Below, piece by piece: positions 1 to 8,295 of a stretch of 64,000 bases of DNA. Made by a program: the position numbers and the translations under genes. The notes under the pieces are model-generated. The model was not told the origin of the DNA and ran no database searches. It saw only the letters and a program-made list of their open reading frames with translations. Position 1 is the first letter of the stretch. Each line of letters starts with the position of its first letter. The stretch lies in assembly GCF_006715175.1 (NCBI RefSeq), contig NZ_VFMQ01000001.1:1612001-1676000 (forward strand), in the 5' to 3' direction. The stretch is from Curtobacterium citreum. GTDB taxonomy: Bacteria > Actinomycetota > Actinomycetes > Actinomycetales > Microbacteriaceae.

Positions 1-375
1 GTCATGTTCCTCGGCAAGACGTACGCCGAGTTCGGGCCCTCGCTCGTGGCCGACTCGATCGTCGTGCTGCGCGGCCGGGTGAACGTCCGCGACGACGGCA
101 AGGCGCTGCACGCGGTCAGCATGTTCCAGCCCAACGTCGGCGACGCGATGGGGTCCGGTCCGCTCACGCTGTCCCTGCCGGAGCGCCAGGCCACCACGAC
201 GACGGTCACCGAGCTCGCGGCGGTGCTCGGGCGGCACCAGGGCGAGACGGAGGTGCGGCTGCGGCTGCTGAAGGAGGACGTCGCGCGCACCTTCGAGCTG
301 CCGTTCCCGGTTAACCTGACGCCGGACCTCTTCGGCGAGCTGAAGAGCCTGCTCGGCCCGCGCTGCCTGGTCTAG
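1..375 (+). CDS. dnaE: DNA polymerase III alpha subunit, C-terminal end (partial)
   Basis: This is the last 124 codons of the replicative polymerase catalytic subunit; the gene enters from the left edge. The visible part has the C-terminal OB-fold character of bacterial DnaE (a stretch reading DSIVVLRGRVNVRDDG), followed by the poorly conserved tail that ends in GPRCLV before TAG. The polymerase core and PHP domain lie outside the window. The next gene begins 7 nt later on the same strand, so the two probably share a transcript. The identification rests on the tail only and on similarity to actinobacterial DnaE C-termini, so it is good but not certain. Confidence 0.82.
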   Translation, partial: VMFLGKTYAEFGPSLVADSIVVLRGRVNVRDDGKALHAVSMFQPNVGDAMGSGPLTLSLPERQATTTTVTELAAVLGRHQGETEVRLRLLKEDVARTFELPFPVNLTPDLFGELKSLLGPRCLV

Positions 376-382
376 GAGAGCG

Positions 383-1240
383 GTGACGACGCCCGGAGCA
401 CCACGGCCCTCGGCCGCGGTGCTCCGGGCGTTCCGTGTCGCGGGGCACGTCCCGGAGCGGCTCCCCGGCGGCCGGGGCACGACGTGGCGCGTCGGTGACG
501 TCGTCCTGCGTCCGGCGGGTGACGTCCAGGAGGCCCAGTGGCGGTCCGACGTGCTGGCCCGCCTCCCGCACACGGTCGCGTTCCGCACGCCGCGCCCCGT
601 CCCCGCGTCGGGCGGGGGCCGGGTCGGCGACCGCTGGGTCGTCGACGGCTGGGAGGCGTGGGAGTGGCTCGAGGGCACGCCCGATCCCGCTCGCGTCGAG
701 GACGTCGTCCGCGCCGGGACGGCGTTCCACCGAGCGGTCTCGGGCCTCGCCCGGCCGTCGTTCCTCGACCGCGTCGACGACCCGTGGAGCCGTGCCGAGC
801 GGCTCGTCTGGGCCGACGGACCCGCGGGCGCCGACCGGCTCCCGGACGACCCGCTCGTCCGACGCCTGACCGGCGCCCTGCGCCCGGTCCGGGGTCGGTG
901 CCAGCTCGTCCACCGCGACCTGCTCGGCAACGTGCTGTTCGCCGCCGGACGACCGCCGGCCGTGTTCGACTGGGCGCCGACCTGGCGACCCGCCGGCTAC
1001 GGTGCCGCGGTGGCGGTCGTCGACGCGGTCTGCTGGCACGGCACGCCGCTCGACCGGCTCGCGGCACTCCGCTCGCTCGCCGAGGCGCCCGAGTGGCCGC
1101 AGCTGCTCGTGCGGGCGCTCGCGTTCCGGATCGTCACGCTGCACCTGCTCGGCGCGTGGGACACGGAGCAGCACGTGCGGCACCGTCCCGTCGTGGACGC
1201 ACTGCTGTCGGGGAGCGCCGGTACGCTGGACGTCCCATGA
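383..1240 (+). CDS. TIGR02569-like protein with aminoglycoside-phosphotransferase fold
   Basis: A protein of 285 residues starting at GTG, with GGAGAG just upstream. Residues 174-186 (LVHRDLLGNVLF) carry the kinase-fold catalytic motif HxDx4N (H177, D179, N184), and a VFDWAP stretch follows at the position of the metal-binding Asp. This is the signature of the aminoglycoside phosphotransferase/choline kinase superfamily. An actinobacterial subgroup of that superfamily (TIGR02569) usually sits beside dnaE and hisD-like genes. The substrate is unknown, and nothing here says it is a resistance enzyme. Its TGA overlaps the hisD start (ATGATG), so the two genes are translationally coupled. Confidence 0.75.
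   Translation: MTTPGAPRPSAAVLRAFRVAGHVPERLPGGRGTTWRVGDVVLRPAGDVQEAQWRSDVLARLPHTVAFRTPRPVPASGGGRVGDRWVVDGWEAWEWLEGTPDPARVEDVVRAGTAFHRAVSGLARPSFLDRVDDPWSRAERLVWADGPAGADRLPDDPLVRRLTGALRPVRGRCQLVHRDLLGNVLFAAGRPPAVFDWAPTWRPAGYGAAVAVVDAVCWHGTPLDRLAALRSLAEAPEWPQLLVRALAFRIVTLHLLGAWDTEQHVRHRPVVDALLSGSAGTLDVP
1222..1227 (+). promoter_or_regulatory. Candidate -10 box (TACGCT) for a leaderless hisD transcript
   Basis: TACGCT ends 9 nt before the first ATG of hisD and lies inside the last codons of the preceding gene. The spacing fits a transcript that begins at or next to the start codon, so hisD may have its own start in addition to read-through. No clear -35 is visible. Confidence 0.4.
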
Positions 1241-2547
1241 TGCAGCGAATCGACCTCCGTGGCGGCCTGCCCGCCCGTGCCGACCTCCTCCGCCTGATGC
1301 CGCGTGCCGCCGGTGACGTCTCGTCCGCCGTCGCCGCCGCGCGGGAGCTCGTGGACGACGTGCGACGCCGCGGGGCCGATGCGCTGCACGAGCAGGCCGA
1401 GCGCTTCGACGGGGGAGCGCCCGAGCACGTCCGGGTCCCCGCGGACGAGATCGCCGCCGCGGTCGCCGGGCTCACCCCGGAGCTCCGCGCCGCGCTGGAC
1501 GAGGCGATCCGCCGCGTCCGTGCCGCGAGTGCGGCCCAGGTGCCGGCCGGTTCGGTGACGACGCTCGCCGACGGCGCCGAGGTGCACCAGCGCTGGCAGC
1601 CGATGCGCCGCGTGGGACTCTACGTCCCTGGCGGCAAGGCCGTGTACCCCTCGAGCGTCGTGATGAACGTCGTCCCCGCGCAGGTCGCCGGCGTCGGGTC
1701 CATCGCCCTCGTCTCCCCGCCGCAGCGGGACCACGGCGGGCGGGTGCACCCGACGATCCTCGCGGCGGCAGGGCTCCTCGGCATCGACGAGGTCTACGCG
1801 ATGGGCGGCGCCGGAGCGGTCGGCGCGCTGGCCTACGGCGTCGCGTCGATCGGCCTCGAGCCCGTCGACCTGGTCACCGGGCCCGGGAACAACTACGTCG
1901 CCGCGGCGAAGCGTCTCGTGCGCGGCGTCGTCGGCATCGACTCCGAGGCCGGAGCGACCGAGATCCTCGTCATCGCGGACGACAGCGCCGACGCGGGCTT
2001 CGTCGCGGCAGACCTGGTCAGCCAGGCCGAGCACGACGAGCAGGCCGGCAGCGTCCTCGTGACGACGTCGGCGTCGTTCGCCGATGCGGTGGAGGCGGCC
2101 ATCCCGGAACGGGTGGCTGCGCTCGGGACGGCCACGCGCCTCCAGGCCGCCCTGGACGGTCCGCAGTCGGCGGTCGTCCTGGTGGACTCGCTCGCCGACG
2201 CGGCAGCAGTCAGCAACGCGTACGGGCCGGAGCACCTCGAGATCCAGACCGCGGACGACGACGCTGTGCTCGCGGACATCGACGCCGCGGGTGCCGTGTT
2301 CGTCGGGCCGAGCACGCCCGTCAGCCTCGGCGACTACCTGGCGGGGTCGAACCACGTGCTGCCGACCGGCGGCCAGGCGCGCTTCGGCTCCGGACTCTCC
2401 GCGTCGACGTTCCTCCGCCCCCAGCAGGTCATCCGGTACTCCGCGACGGCCCTGACCGAGGTCGCACCGCACATCGTCGCGCTCGCGACCGAGGAGCAGC
2501 TGCCCGGCCACGGCGCCGCGGTCACCGAGCGGACCGGGCGCGCCTGA
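1237..2547 (+). CDS. hisD: Histidinol dehydrogenase
   Basis: HisD catalyses the last two steps of histidine synthesis, oxidising L-histidinol to L-histidine with two NAD+ and a catalytic zinc. The product is 436 residues, the usual length. Family blocks are visible: GPGNNYVAAAKR near residue 215, IDSEAGATEILVIAD next to it, and SLGDYLAGSNHVLPT near 365 followed by GGQARFGSGLS. The first of two adjacent ATG codons is used here; the second (1240) is equally possible. The usual hisC and hisB partners do not follow; nrdR does, after a 51-bp gap, so hisD stands apart from the rest of its pathway. Confidence 0.95.
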   Translation: MMQRIDLRGGLPARADLLRLMPRAAGDVSSAVAAARELVDDVRRRGADALHEQAERFDGGAPEHVRVPADEIAAAVAGLTPELRAALDEAIRRVRAASAAQVPAGSVTTLADGAEVHQRWQPMRRVGLYVPGGKAVYPSSVVMNVVPAQVAGVGSIALVSPPQRDHGGRVHPTILAAAGLLGIDEVYAMGGAGAVGALAYGVASIGLEPVDLVTGPGNNYVAAAKRLVRGVVGIDSEAGATEILVIADDSADAGFVAADLVSQAEHDEQAGSVLVTTSASFADAVEAAIPERVAALGTATRLQAALDGPQSAVVLVDSLADAAAVSNAYGPEHLEIQTADDDAVLADIDAAGAVFVGPSTPVSLGDYLAGSNHVLPTGGQARFGSGLSASTFLRPQQVIRYSATALTEVAPHIVALATEEQLPGHGAAVTERTGRA

Positions 2548-2598
2548 GCCGACCGCTCGCGCCTGGACGGACCGGGAAGCCGGTAGCCTGGGACGGAC

Positions 2599-3075
2599 AT
2601 GTTCTGCCCCTTCTGCCGCCACCCGGACTCCCGCGTCGTCGACTCCCGCACGAGTGACGACGGCACCTCGATCCGTCGCCGCCGCCAGTGCCCGAACTGC
2701 GGGCGTCGGTTCTCGACGACCGAGACCGCCTCGCTCAACGTGGTGAAGCGCAACGGCGTCACCGAGCCGTTCAGCCGCGACAAGATCGTCTCCGGCGTGC
2801 GCAAGGCGTGCCAGGGCCGCCCGGTCACCGACGGCGACCTGGCCGTGCTCGCGCAGCGCGTCGAGGAGACCGTGCGGTCCTCGGGCTCGAGCCAGATCGA
2901 TGCGAACGACATCGGGCTCGCGATCCTCGCGCCGCTTCGTGAGCTCGACGAGGTCGCGTTCCTGCGGTTCGCGAGCGTCTACCAGGCGTTCGAGTCGCTC
3001 GAGGACTTCGAGGACGCCATCGGACAGCTGCGCCTCGACCACCACGCGGCGGACCCTGCCGGCGGCGCGGCGTGA
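2599..3075 (+). CDS. nrdR: Transcriptional repressor NrdR
   Basis: NrdR is the zinc-ribbon/ATP-cone repressor of ribonucleotide reductase genes and senses ATP/dATP. The 158 residues match the family length. The zinc ribbon is CPFC at residues 3-6 plus CPNC at 31-34, and the ATP-cone follows from about residue 48 ([16 protein letters not shown]). A TAGCCT box ends 9 nt before the ATG with no Shine-Dalgarno sequence, so translation is probably leaderless. The stop overlaps the pyrD GTG (GTGA). No NrdR box pair was found inside this window, so its targets are elsewhere. Confidence 0.95.
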   Translation: MFCPFCRHPDSRVVDSRTSDDGTSIRRRRQCPNCGRRFSTTETASLNVVKRNGVTEPFSRDKIVSGVRKACQGRPVTDGDLAVLAQRVEETVRSSGSSQIDANDIGLAILAPLRELDEVAFLRFASVYQAFESLEDFEDAIGQLRLDHHAADPAGGAA

Positions 3076-4148
3076 GCGGCGTCGCCGAGCGGATCGTCCG
3101 CGGCGGGTACGCCGTCGTGTTCCGTGCCGTGTTCGCGAACATGGACCCGGAACGGGCACACCACCTGGCCTTCGGGGTGATCAAGGCGCTGCCCGGGATC
3201 CCCGTCGTGAGCGGCATCGTCGAGCGGTACTCCCGCCCCGCGGCCGAGGACGGCGTGACGACGATGGGCATCCACTTCCCGTCGCGATTCGGGCTTGCGG
3301 CCGGCTTCGACAAGGACGCCCGCGGCATCGCCGGCCTCGGACTGCTCGGCTTCGGCCACGTCGAGGTCGGCACCATCACGGCGAAGCCGCAGCCCGGCAA
3401 CGACCGTCCGCGGCTGTTCCGCCTGATCGCCGACCGGGCGCTCGTCAACCGGATGGGCTTCAACAACCACGGTGCAGCCCGCGCCGCCCGTCGCCTCGAG
3501 CGCGCGCGACGGAACCCGGGGCGACCGGTGATCGGCGTCAACATCGGGAAGAGCCGCGTCGTCGCGGTCGAGGACGCCGTCGACGACTACCTGGAGTCGA
3601 CCCGGCTCCTCGCGCCGTTCGCGGACTACCTCGCGGTGAACGTCAGCTCCCCGAACACGCCCGGCCTCCGCGGCCTGCAGGAGGAGGACCAGCTCCGACC
3701 GCTCCTGACCGCCGTGCGGGACGCCGCCGGGAAGACCCCGGTACTGGTGAAGATCGCGCCGGACCTGACCGACGAGCAGATCGACGCCGTCGCCGGACTC
3801 GCGGTGGCGCTCGGGCTCGCGGGCATCATCGCGAACAACACGACGATCGAGCGGACCGGGCTCGTGACCCCGGCCGAGCAGGTCGCGGCGATGGGTGCCG
3901 GCGGTCTGTCCGGTGCGCCGATCGCTGCCCGGTCGCTCGAGGTCCTGCGGCGGGTGCGCGCCGCGGTGCCGTCGGACTTCTGCGTCGTGGCCGTCGGTGG
4001 GGTCACCACCGAGCAGGACGTGCAGGACCGCATCGATGCGGGGGCGACGCTCGTGCAGGGCTACACGGCGTTCCTCTACGAGGGGCCGACCTGGGCGACG
4101 CGGATCAATCGTCTCCGTCGTCGTCGGTTGCGGCGCGCCGCGCGCTGA
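3072..4148 (+). CDS. pyrD: Dihydroorotate dehydrogenase (quinone), class 2
   Basis: PyrD oxidises dihydroorotate to orotate in pyrimidine synthesis and passes electrons to membrane quinone through FMN. It has 358 residues, the class-2 length, with an N-terminal amphipathic membrane-association segment before the TIM barrel. Key blocks are [11 protein letters not shown] near 72, the catalytic loop [14 protein letters not shown] near 190, and the FMN phosphate region VGGVTTEQD near 308. The Ser in that loop is the class-2 catalytic base. It starts at GTG, overlapping the nrdR stop. A bidirectional hairpin at 4354-4385 ends this transcription unit. Confidence 0.95.
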   Translation: MSGVAERIVRGGYAVVFRAVFANMDPERAHHLAFGVIKALPGIPVVSGIVERYSRPAAEDGVTTMGIHFPSRFGLAAGFDKDARGIAGLGLLGFGHVEVGTITAKPQPGNDRPRLFRLIADRALVNRMGFNNHGAARAARRLERARRNPGRPVIGVNIGKSRVVAVEDAVDDYLESTRLLAPFADYLAVNVSSPNTPGLRGLQEEDQLRPLLTAVRDAAGKTPVLVKIAPDLTDEQIDAVAGLAVALGLAGIIANNTTIERTGLVTPAEQVAAMGAGGLSGAPIAARSLEVLRRVRAAVPSDFCVVAVGGVTTEQDVQDRIDAGATLVQGYTAFLYEGPTWATRINRLRRRRLRRAAR

Positions 4149-4228
4149 GCTCCCGCGGGCGTCGAACTCGCGGCGTGGCGCCTCCGGCGGCGTTGGTCTC
4201 GTTGGGGCGCCGGTCTCGTTGCGCCGGC

Positions 4229-4283
4229 GATGGAGCAGGAACCGTCGGGTCCAGACCGGGACCCCGACGTCTTCTGCTCCATC
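4229..4283. repeat. Imperfect long hairpin in the pyrD/DUF3043 convergent gap
   Basis: The left arm begins GATGGAGCAG and the right arm ends CTGCTCCATC. A second paired block (GTCGGG with CCCGAC) lies nearer the loop, separated by a 5-nt internal mismatch. It lies upstream of the cleaner terminator at 4354-4385. Its role is unknown. Confidence 0.4.
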
Positions 4284-4353
4284 GACGTCCGGGGCGCCGA
4301 CACAACCTCGCGCCCAGCTCGGTGCGCAGCGCCCGCCGCGCCCTCGGAACGAC

Positions 4354-4385
4354 GAAGCGCCGTCCGGTGGACCGGACGGCGCTTC
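4354..4385. terminator. Bidirectional terminator, pyrD / DUF3043
   Basis: A perfect 15-bp stem (GAAGCGCCGTCCGGT paired with its complement) with a 2-nt loop lies between two convergent genes. There is no strong T tract, as is common for terminators in high-GC actinobacteria. Confidence 0.7.
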
Positions 4386-4403
4386 AGGGGAGCGGTTCGC
4401 GTG

Positions 4404-4982
4404 CTACAGCGCGGGGTACTGCCCGCGGCGCACCTGCGGCTTCGGCAGGCGCAGGAAGCGCAGCTGCCACGCCCGGGTCAGGATGTAGAGGAAGGTCCCG
4501 CGCTGCATCTCGCCGAACTTCGCGGTGAGCTTCTTGCGCAGGGACAGCCAGAGCACGATGCAGTCGAGCACGAACAGCGCCACGAACGCCCAGACCATCA
4601 GGAGCGCGTACGACGCGATCACGGTCTGCGCAGCGGCGAAGCCGAGGATCAGGAAGAGCACGAGCACGGGCATCATGACCTCGCCCACGTTCCAGCGCGC
4701 ATCGATCCAGTCGCGCACGAACCGGCGCTGCTCGCCCTTGTCCTTGGCGGGCAGGTACCGTTCCTCGCCGTTGGCCATGCCGACGCGGGCCTTCTCGCGC
4801 TCGGTGTTCAGCCGGGCGCGCGCGGCCTTCTTGTCCTGCGGGCTGTTGCCGACGAGGGGACGGCGGTTGGCTGCCTCACGCTCGCGACGCGACGGCGTCG
4901 GGCGACCCTTGCCCTGCTCGACGAGGAGTTCTTCCTCGGAGGGGTTGACGGTCGTGTTGGTCTTGGGGGCTGCCTTCGCCAC
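4404..4982 (-). CDS. DUF3043 domain membrane protein
   Basis: A protein of 192 residues with no known function. A highly charged, Lys/Arg-rich N-terminal half (about residues 1-95) precedes two hydrophobic segments (MMPVLVLFLILGFAAAQ and the stretch around LLMVWAFVALFVLDCIV), then a basic C-terminus ending RRGQYPAL. This is the DUF3043 architecture, found widely in actinobacteria. The GTG start was chosen because AGGA lies 8 nt upstream; a longer frame with an ATG at 5036 would collide with the divergent dipeptidase start. The topology suggests a small two-pass membrane protein with a cytoplasmic basic tail. Confidence 0.8.
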   Translation of the reverse strand: MAKAAPKTNTTVNPSEEELLVEQGKGRPTPSRREREAANRRPLVGNSPQDKKAARARLNTEREKARVGMANGEERYLPAKDKGEQRRFVRDWIDARWNVGEVMMPVLVLFLILGFAAAQTVIASYALLMVWAFVALFVLDCIVLWLSLRKKLTAKFGEMQRGTFLYILTRAWQLRFLRLPKPQVRRGQYPAL

Positions 4983-5034
4983 GGTGCGTTCCTGACTGCG
5001 GTTGCGTGCTGGATCGTCCTCTAGATTACGGGAC

Positions 5035-6531
5035 ATGACCGACACCGACCAGCACAGCACCGCGACCGACCCCGCGCTCCTCGACGCCCTGCGCGAACAC
5101 GTCCAGGGGGCGCTGCCGACCACGATCGCGGACCTCTCCGCCCTGGTCCGGCTGCCGTCGGTTTCCTGGTCGGCCTTCGACCCGGCGAACGTGCAGGCGA
5201 GCGCCGAGGCCGTCGCGGACCTGGCGCGCTCCACCGGGGTCTTCGCCGACGACGCCGTCCGCATCGTCCGCTCGGCCGTCGAGGGCGACACCCCGAGCGC
5301 GGACACCCCGACCACCGACAACGACGCCGCCACCGGCACCGCAGCCGCCGACGGCGCCGCAGACGTCGAACTCGGCCAGCCCGCGGTCCTCGCGGTCCGC
5401 CCGGCCCGGAACGGCAAGCCCACCGTGATGCTCTACGCGCACCACGACGTGCAGCCCCAGGGCGACGACGCACTCTGGGAGACCCCGCCCTTCGAGCCGA
5501 CCCTCCGCGGCGACCGCCTCTACGGCCGCGGCGCCTCGGACGACAAGGCCGGCGTGATGACCCACATCGCCTCGCTCCGGGCCCTGCACGCGCAGTTCGG
5601 CGACGACCTCGACCTCGGCGTCGTGCTGTTCGTCGAGGGCGAGGAGGAGTTCGGCTCCCGGTCGTTCCGCACGTTCCTGCGCGAGCAGAAGGAGCACCTC
5701 GCCGCCGACGTCATCGTCGTGGCGGACAGCGACAACTGGTCGGCCGAGGTCCCCTCCATCACGGTCTCGCTGCGCGGCAACGTCACGTTCAAGCTCACCC
5801 TGACGACGCTCGAGCACGCCAGCCACAGCGGCATGTTCGGGGGAGCGGCCCCGGACGCGATGATCCCGATGGCCCGCCTGCTCGCCTCGCTGCACGACGA
5901 CGCCGGCTCGGTCGCGGTCGAGGGGCTCACGGCGTACGAGGCCGACGTCCCCGAGCGCTCCGACGCCGAGCTCGCCTCCGACGCCGCGCTCCTCGAGGGC
6001 GTGCAGCCGGTCGGCACCGGCCCGGTGCTGTCCCGTATGTGGTTCCAGCCGTCGATCACGGTCACCGGCCTGGACGTCCCGAGCGTCGCGAACGCCTCGA
6101 ACACGCTGCTGCCGACGGTCGCCGCGCGGGTCTCGGTCCGCGTCGCCCCCGGGCAGGCCGCCACCGACGCGTTCGCCGCCGTCGAGCGTCACCTCCGCGC
6201 GCACGTGCCGTTCGGTGCGCGACTCGAGCTCACCGAGGTCGACACGGGCGACGGCTTCCTCGTCGACACCGCCGGCTGGGCCGTCCAGGAGGCCCGCACG
6301 GCCATGCACGAGGGCTGGGGCAACCCCGCCGTCGAGCAGGGCATCGGCGGCTCGATCCCGTTCGTGTCCGACCTGGCCGCGGAGTTCCCGGACGCGCAGA
6401 TCCTGGTGACCGGCGTCGAGGACCCGGACACCCGCGCGCACAGCCCGAACGAGTCGCAGCACCTGGGCGTCCTGCACCGCGCGATCGCGTCCGAGACGAT
6501 CCTGCTGGCACGACTGGCGTCGCGCGGCTGA
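5035..6531 (+). CDS. M20 family dipeptidase
   Basis: A metallopeptidase of 498 residues of the M20 (carboxypeptidase G2/PepV/CNDP-like) family, expected to hydrolyse dipeptides in the cytoplasm with two zinc ions. Visible metal and catalytic blocks are YAHHDVQPQGD near 135-143, GRGASDDKAGV near 165, EGEEEFGS near 201 (catalytic Glu and metal ligand) and a late EQGIGGSIPFV. Residues about 84-112 are a Ser/Thr/Asp/Ala-rich insertion between the first strands and the metal site, unusual for the family. The ATG follows a TAGATT box by 7 nt (leaderless-like). A GGAGGC-type palindrome closes the gene 9 nt after its stop. Confidence 0.88.
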   Translation: MTDTDQHSTATDPALLDALREHVQGALPTTIADLSALVRLPSVSWSAFDPANVQASAEAVADLARSTGVFADDAVRIVRSAVEGDTPSADTPTTDNDAATGTAAADGAADVELGQPAVLAVRPARNGKPTVMLYAHHDVQPQGDDALWETPPFEPTLRGDRLYGRGASDDKAGVMTHIASLRALHAQFGDDLDLGVVLFVEGEEEFGSRSFRTFLREQKEHLAADVIVVADSDNWSAEVPSITVSLRGNVTFKLTLTTLEHASHSGMFGGAAPDAMIPMARLLASLHDDAGSVAVEGLTAYEADVPERSDAELASDAALLEGVQPVGTGPVLSRMWFQPSITVTGLDVPSVANASNTLLPTVAARVSVRVAPGQAATDAFAAVERHLRAHVPFGARLELTEVDTGDGFLVDTAGWAVQEARTAMHEGWGNPAVEQGIGGSIPFVSDLAAEFPDAQILVTGVEDPDTRAHSPNESQHLGVLHRAIASETILLARLASRG

Positions 6532-6540
6532 CGCCGCACC

Positions 6541-6582
6541 GGACGGGAGGCACGTGGCGGGCCCGCCACGGGCCTCCCGTCC
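6541..6582 (+). terminator. GGAGGC-family palindromic terminator after the dipeptidase
   Basis: A 21-bp stem with no loop spacer and one mismatch; the left arm begins GGACGGGAGGCACG. It starts 9 nt after the stop codon and belongs to the five-member family described in the findings. Confidence 0.7.
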
Positions 6583-6643
6583 GTCCGTCGCCGGCTCGCG
6601 AGCCGGACTGTGGAGCGATGCTCGCGCTTTCGGCCGGCGTGCT

Positions 6644-6649
6644 TACAAT
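6644..6649 (+). promoter_or_regulatory. erpA -10 box (TACAAT)
   Basis: TACAAT is the closest match in this window to the sigma-70 consensus. A start near 6656 would give a leader of about 40 nt containing the palindrome at 6661-6677. No convincing -35 was identified. Confidence 0.5.
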
Positions 6650-6660
6650 CGTGACCAGGC

Positions 6661-6677
6661 GCGGTGATCGTCACCGC
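6661..6677 (+). promoter_or_regulatory. Inverted repeat in the erpA leader, possible operator
   Basis: GCGGTGA-TCG-TCACCGC is a perfect 7-3-7 dyad just after the expected transcription start and just before the Shine-Dalgarno GGAGGGA. Its position fits a repressor site or a small RNA hairpin. The regulator is not identifiable. Confidence 0.4.
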
Positions 6678-6694
6678 CCGGAGGGAGACGCGCG

Positions 6695-7069
6695 ATGAGC
6701 GACACCATCATCGACAACGCACCGGCGACGGACGCACGCTCGCACGGCGTCGCGCTCAGCGAGACGGCCGCGGCGAAGGTGGCGAGCCTGCTGGAGCAGG
6801 AGGGCCGCGACGACCTCCGCCTGCGCCTGGCGGTCCAGCCCGGCGGGTGCTCGGGCCTGATCTACCAGCTGTACTTCGACGAGCGCCTGCTCGACGGCGA
6901 CGCCACGGCCGAGTTCGGCAGCGGGGTCGAGGTCGTCGTCGACAAGATGAGCGTCCCGTACCTCGACGGCGCGACCATCGACTTCGAGGACACCATCCAG
7001 AAGCAGGGCTTCACCATCGACAACCCCAACGCGCAGGGCAGCTGCGCGTGCGGCGACAGCTTCCACTGA
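6695..7069 (+). CDS. erpA: Iron-sulfur cluster insertion protein ErpA (HesB/IscA family)
   Basis: An A-type carrier that accepts Fe-S clusters and delivers them to apo-proteins. The 124 residues contain the three invariant cysteines of the family: C52 in GGCSGL, and C117 and C119 in the C-terminal GSCACGDSFH. GGAGGGA lies 8 nt before the ATG. It stands just ahead of ctaC, as is common in actinobacteria, but a strong terminator at 7125-7161 separates the two, so it is probably monocistronic. The leader carries a dyad that could be an operator. Confidence 0.93.
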   Translation: MSDTIIDNAPATDARSHGVALSETAAAKVASLLEQEGRDDLRLRLAVQPGGCSGLIYQLYFDERLLDGDATAEFGSGVEVVVDKMSVPYLDGATIDFEDTIQKQGFTIDNPNAQGSCACGDSFH

Positions 7070-7124
7070 CGCTGTCAGGTTCGGCGTCGCCGGGTCCGGG
7101 TGTCCACCACCCGTGATCGACACG

Positions 7125-7161
7125 CGAGCGGGGAGCGACCGATCTGGTCGCTCCCCGCTCG
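7125..7161 (+). terminator. erpA terminator
   Basis: A perfect 16-bp stem (CGAGCGGGGAGCGACC and its complement) with the 5-nt loop GATCT. It occupies the first part of the 312-nt gap 7070-7381. The remainder of that gap shows only the ctaC promoter region. Confidence 0.85.
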
Positions 7162-7292
7162 TCGTCCGTGGGGGGCCCGGGCGCGCGCGACCGGGGGAAA
7201 GCCGTGCGGTCATCGGTGTCCGACGTGCGAGTCCGGCACCCGGATCGGCCGCCGAACGGGCCGCGTGTGCACGAGTGTCGGCGAGCTGCGAG

Positions 7293-7298
7293 TAAGCT
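7293..7298 (+). promoter_or_regulatory. Candidate ctaC -10 box (TAAGCT)
   Basis: TAAGCT lies about 84 nt upstream of the ctaC GTG and after the erpA terminator, so it is the likely start of the ctaC-ctaD-ctaF transcript. No clear -35. Confidence 0.35.
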
Positions 7299-7381
7299 AG
7301 GAGTGTTCCAACCAAGCTGGGAACCAGCAATGAGCCGCCTTGGCGTGCTCGGTTCCCCGCCACGTCTTCCGAGAGGTAACA

Positions 7382-8284
7382 GTGCGTTCGAATCGCCGTA
7401 TACGTTGGGCGGCCGTCCCGGTGGCCGTCGGTCTGGTCATCGCACTGGCTGGCTGCTCGCAGCAGCAGCTGAACGGGTGGCTCCCCGGCACGGAGGAGAC
7501 GAAGGACGTCACGAACCACACGAGCCGCGTCGTCGGCCTGTGGACCACCAGCTGGGTCGTCCTGCTCGCGGTGGGTCTCATCGTGTGGGGCCTCATCATC
7601 TGGGCCGCGATCGTCTACCGCCGCCGCAAGGGCCAGACCGGCCTCCCGGTGCAGATGCGGTACAACATGCCGCTCGAGATCTTCTACACGATCGTGCCGC
7701 TCATCCTGGTGCTCGGCTTCTTCGCCTTCACCGCCAAGGACCAGTCCGCGATCGAGAAGCCCTTCACGGACCCCGACGCGACGATCCACGTCTACGGCAA
7801 GCGCTGGGCGTGGGACTTCAACTACATCGACAAGGACAACCCCGAGGACAGCGTCTACTACCAGGGCATCCAGGCCCAGGAAGAAGAGAACGGGAACGGC
7901 TCGATCGACGAGTCCCAGCTGCCGACGCTGTACCTGCCGGTCGACAAGAAGGTCAAGATCGAGCTCAGCTCGCGCGACGTCGACCACTCGTTCTGGATCA
8001 TCGACTTCCTCTACAAGAAGGACATGCTCCCGGGCAAGACGAACTACGAGTACTTCATCCCGCAGAAGATCGGCACGTACCAGGGCAAGTGCGCGGAGCT
8101 CTGCGGTGAGTACCACTCGCTGATGCTCTTCCAGGTCAAGGTCGTGTCCGACTCGGACTACGAGAAGTACCTCGACACGCTGCGCGAGCAGGGCAAGGTC
8201 GGTCTGCTCGGCAACGAGTACGACACCAACACGAACGAACCGAACAACAAGGCGCCGGTCGAGGCGTCGAGCGAGAACAAGTAG
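7382..8284 (+). CDS. ctaC: Cytochrome c oxidase subunit II
   Basis: The CuA-bearing subunit of the aa3-type oxidase, which takes electrons from the cytochrome bcc complex. It has 300 residues. A lipoprotein signal ends LAGC with Cys25, then come two membrane segments (about 45-75 and 95-120) and an extracytoplasmic cupredoxin domain. The binuclear CuA motif is [13 protein letters not shown]237, E239, C241, H245 and M248. GTG was chosen because GAGAGG precedes it and it gives a proper signal peptide; an ATG 42 nt upstream would add an unlikely extension. ctaD starts 11 nt downstream. Confidence 0.96.
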   Translation: MRSNRRIRWAAVPVAVGLVIALAGCSQQQLNGWLPGTEETKDVTNHTSRVVGLWTTSWVVLLAVGLIVWGLIIWAAIVYRRRKGQTGLPVQMRYNMPLEIFYTIVPLILVLGFFAFTAKDQSAIEKPFTDPDATIHVYGKRWAWDFNYIDKDNPEDSVYYQGIQAQEEENGNGSIDESQLPTLYLPVDKKVKIELSSRDVDHSFWIIDFLYKKDMLPGKTNYEYFIPQKIGTYQGKCAELCGEYHSLMLFQVKVVSDSDYEKYLDTLREQGKVGLLGNEYDTNTNEPNNKAPVEASSENK

Positions 8285-8295
8285 GGGCTCGTCTG

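Noticed and set aside
383..1240. Aminoglycoside resistance kinase
   Set aside because: The kinase-fold motif is general; the context beside dnaE/hisD and the overall sequence fit a housekeeping actinobacterial family rather than a resistance gene.
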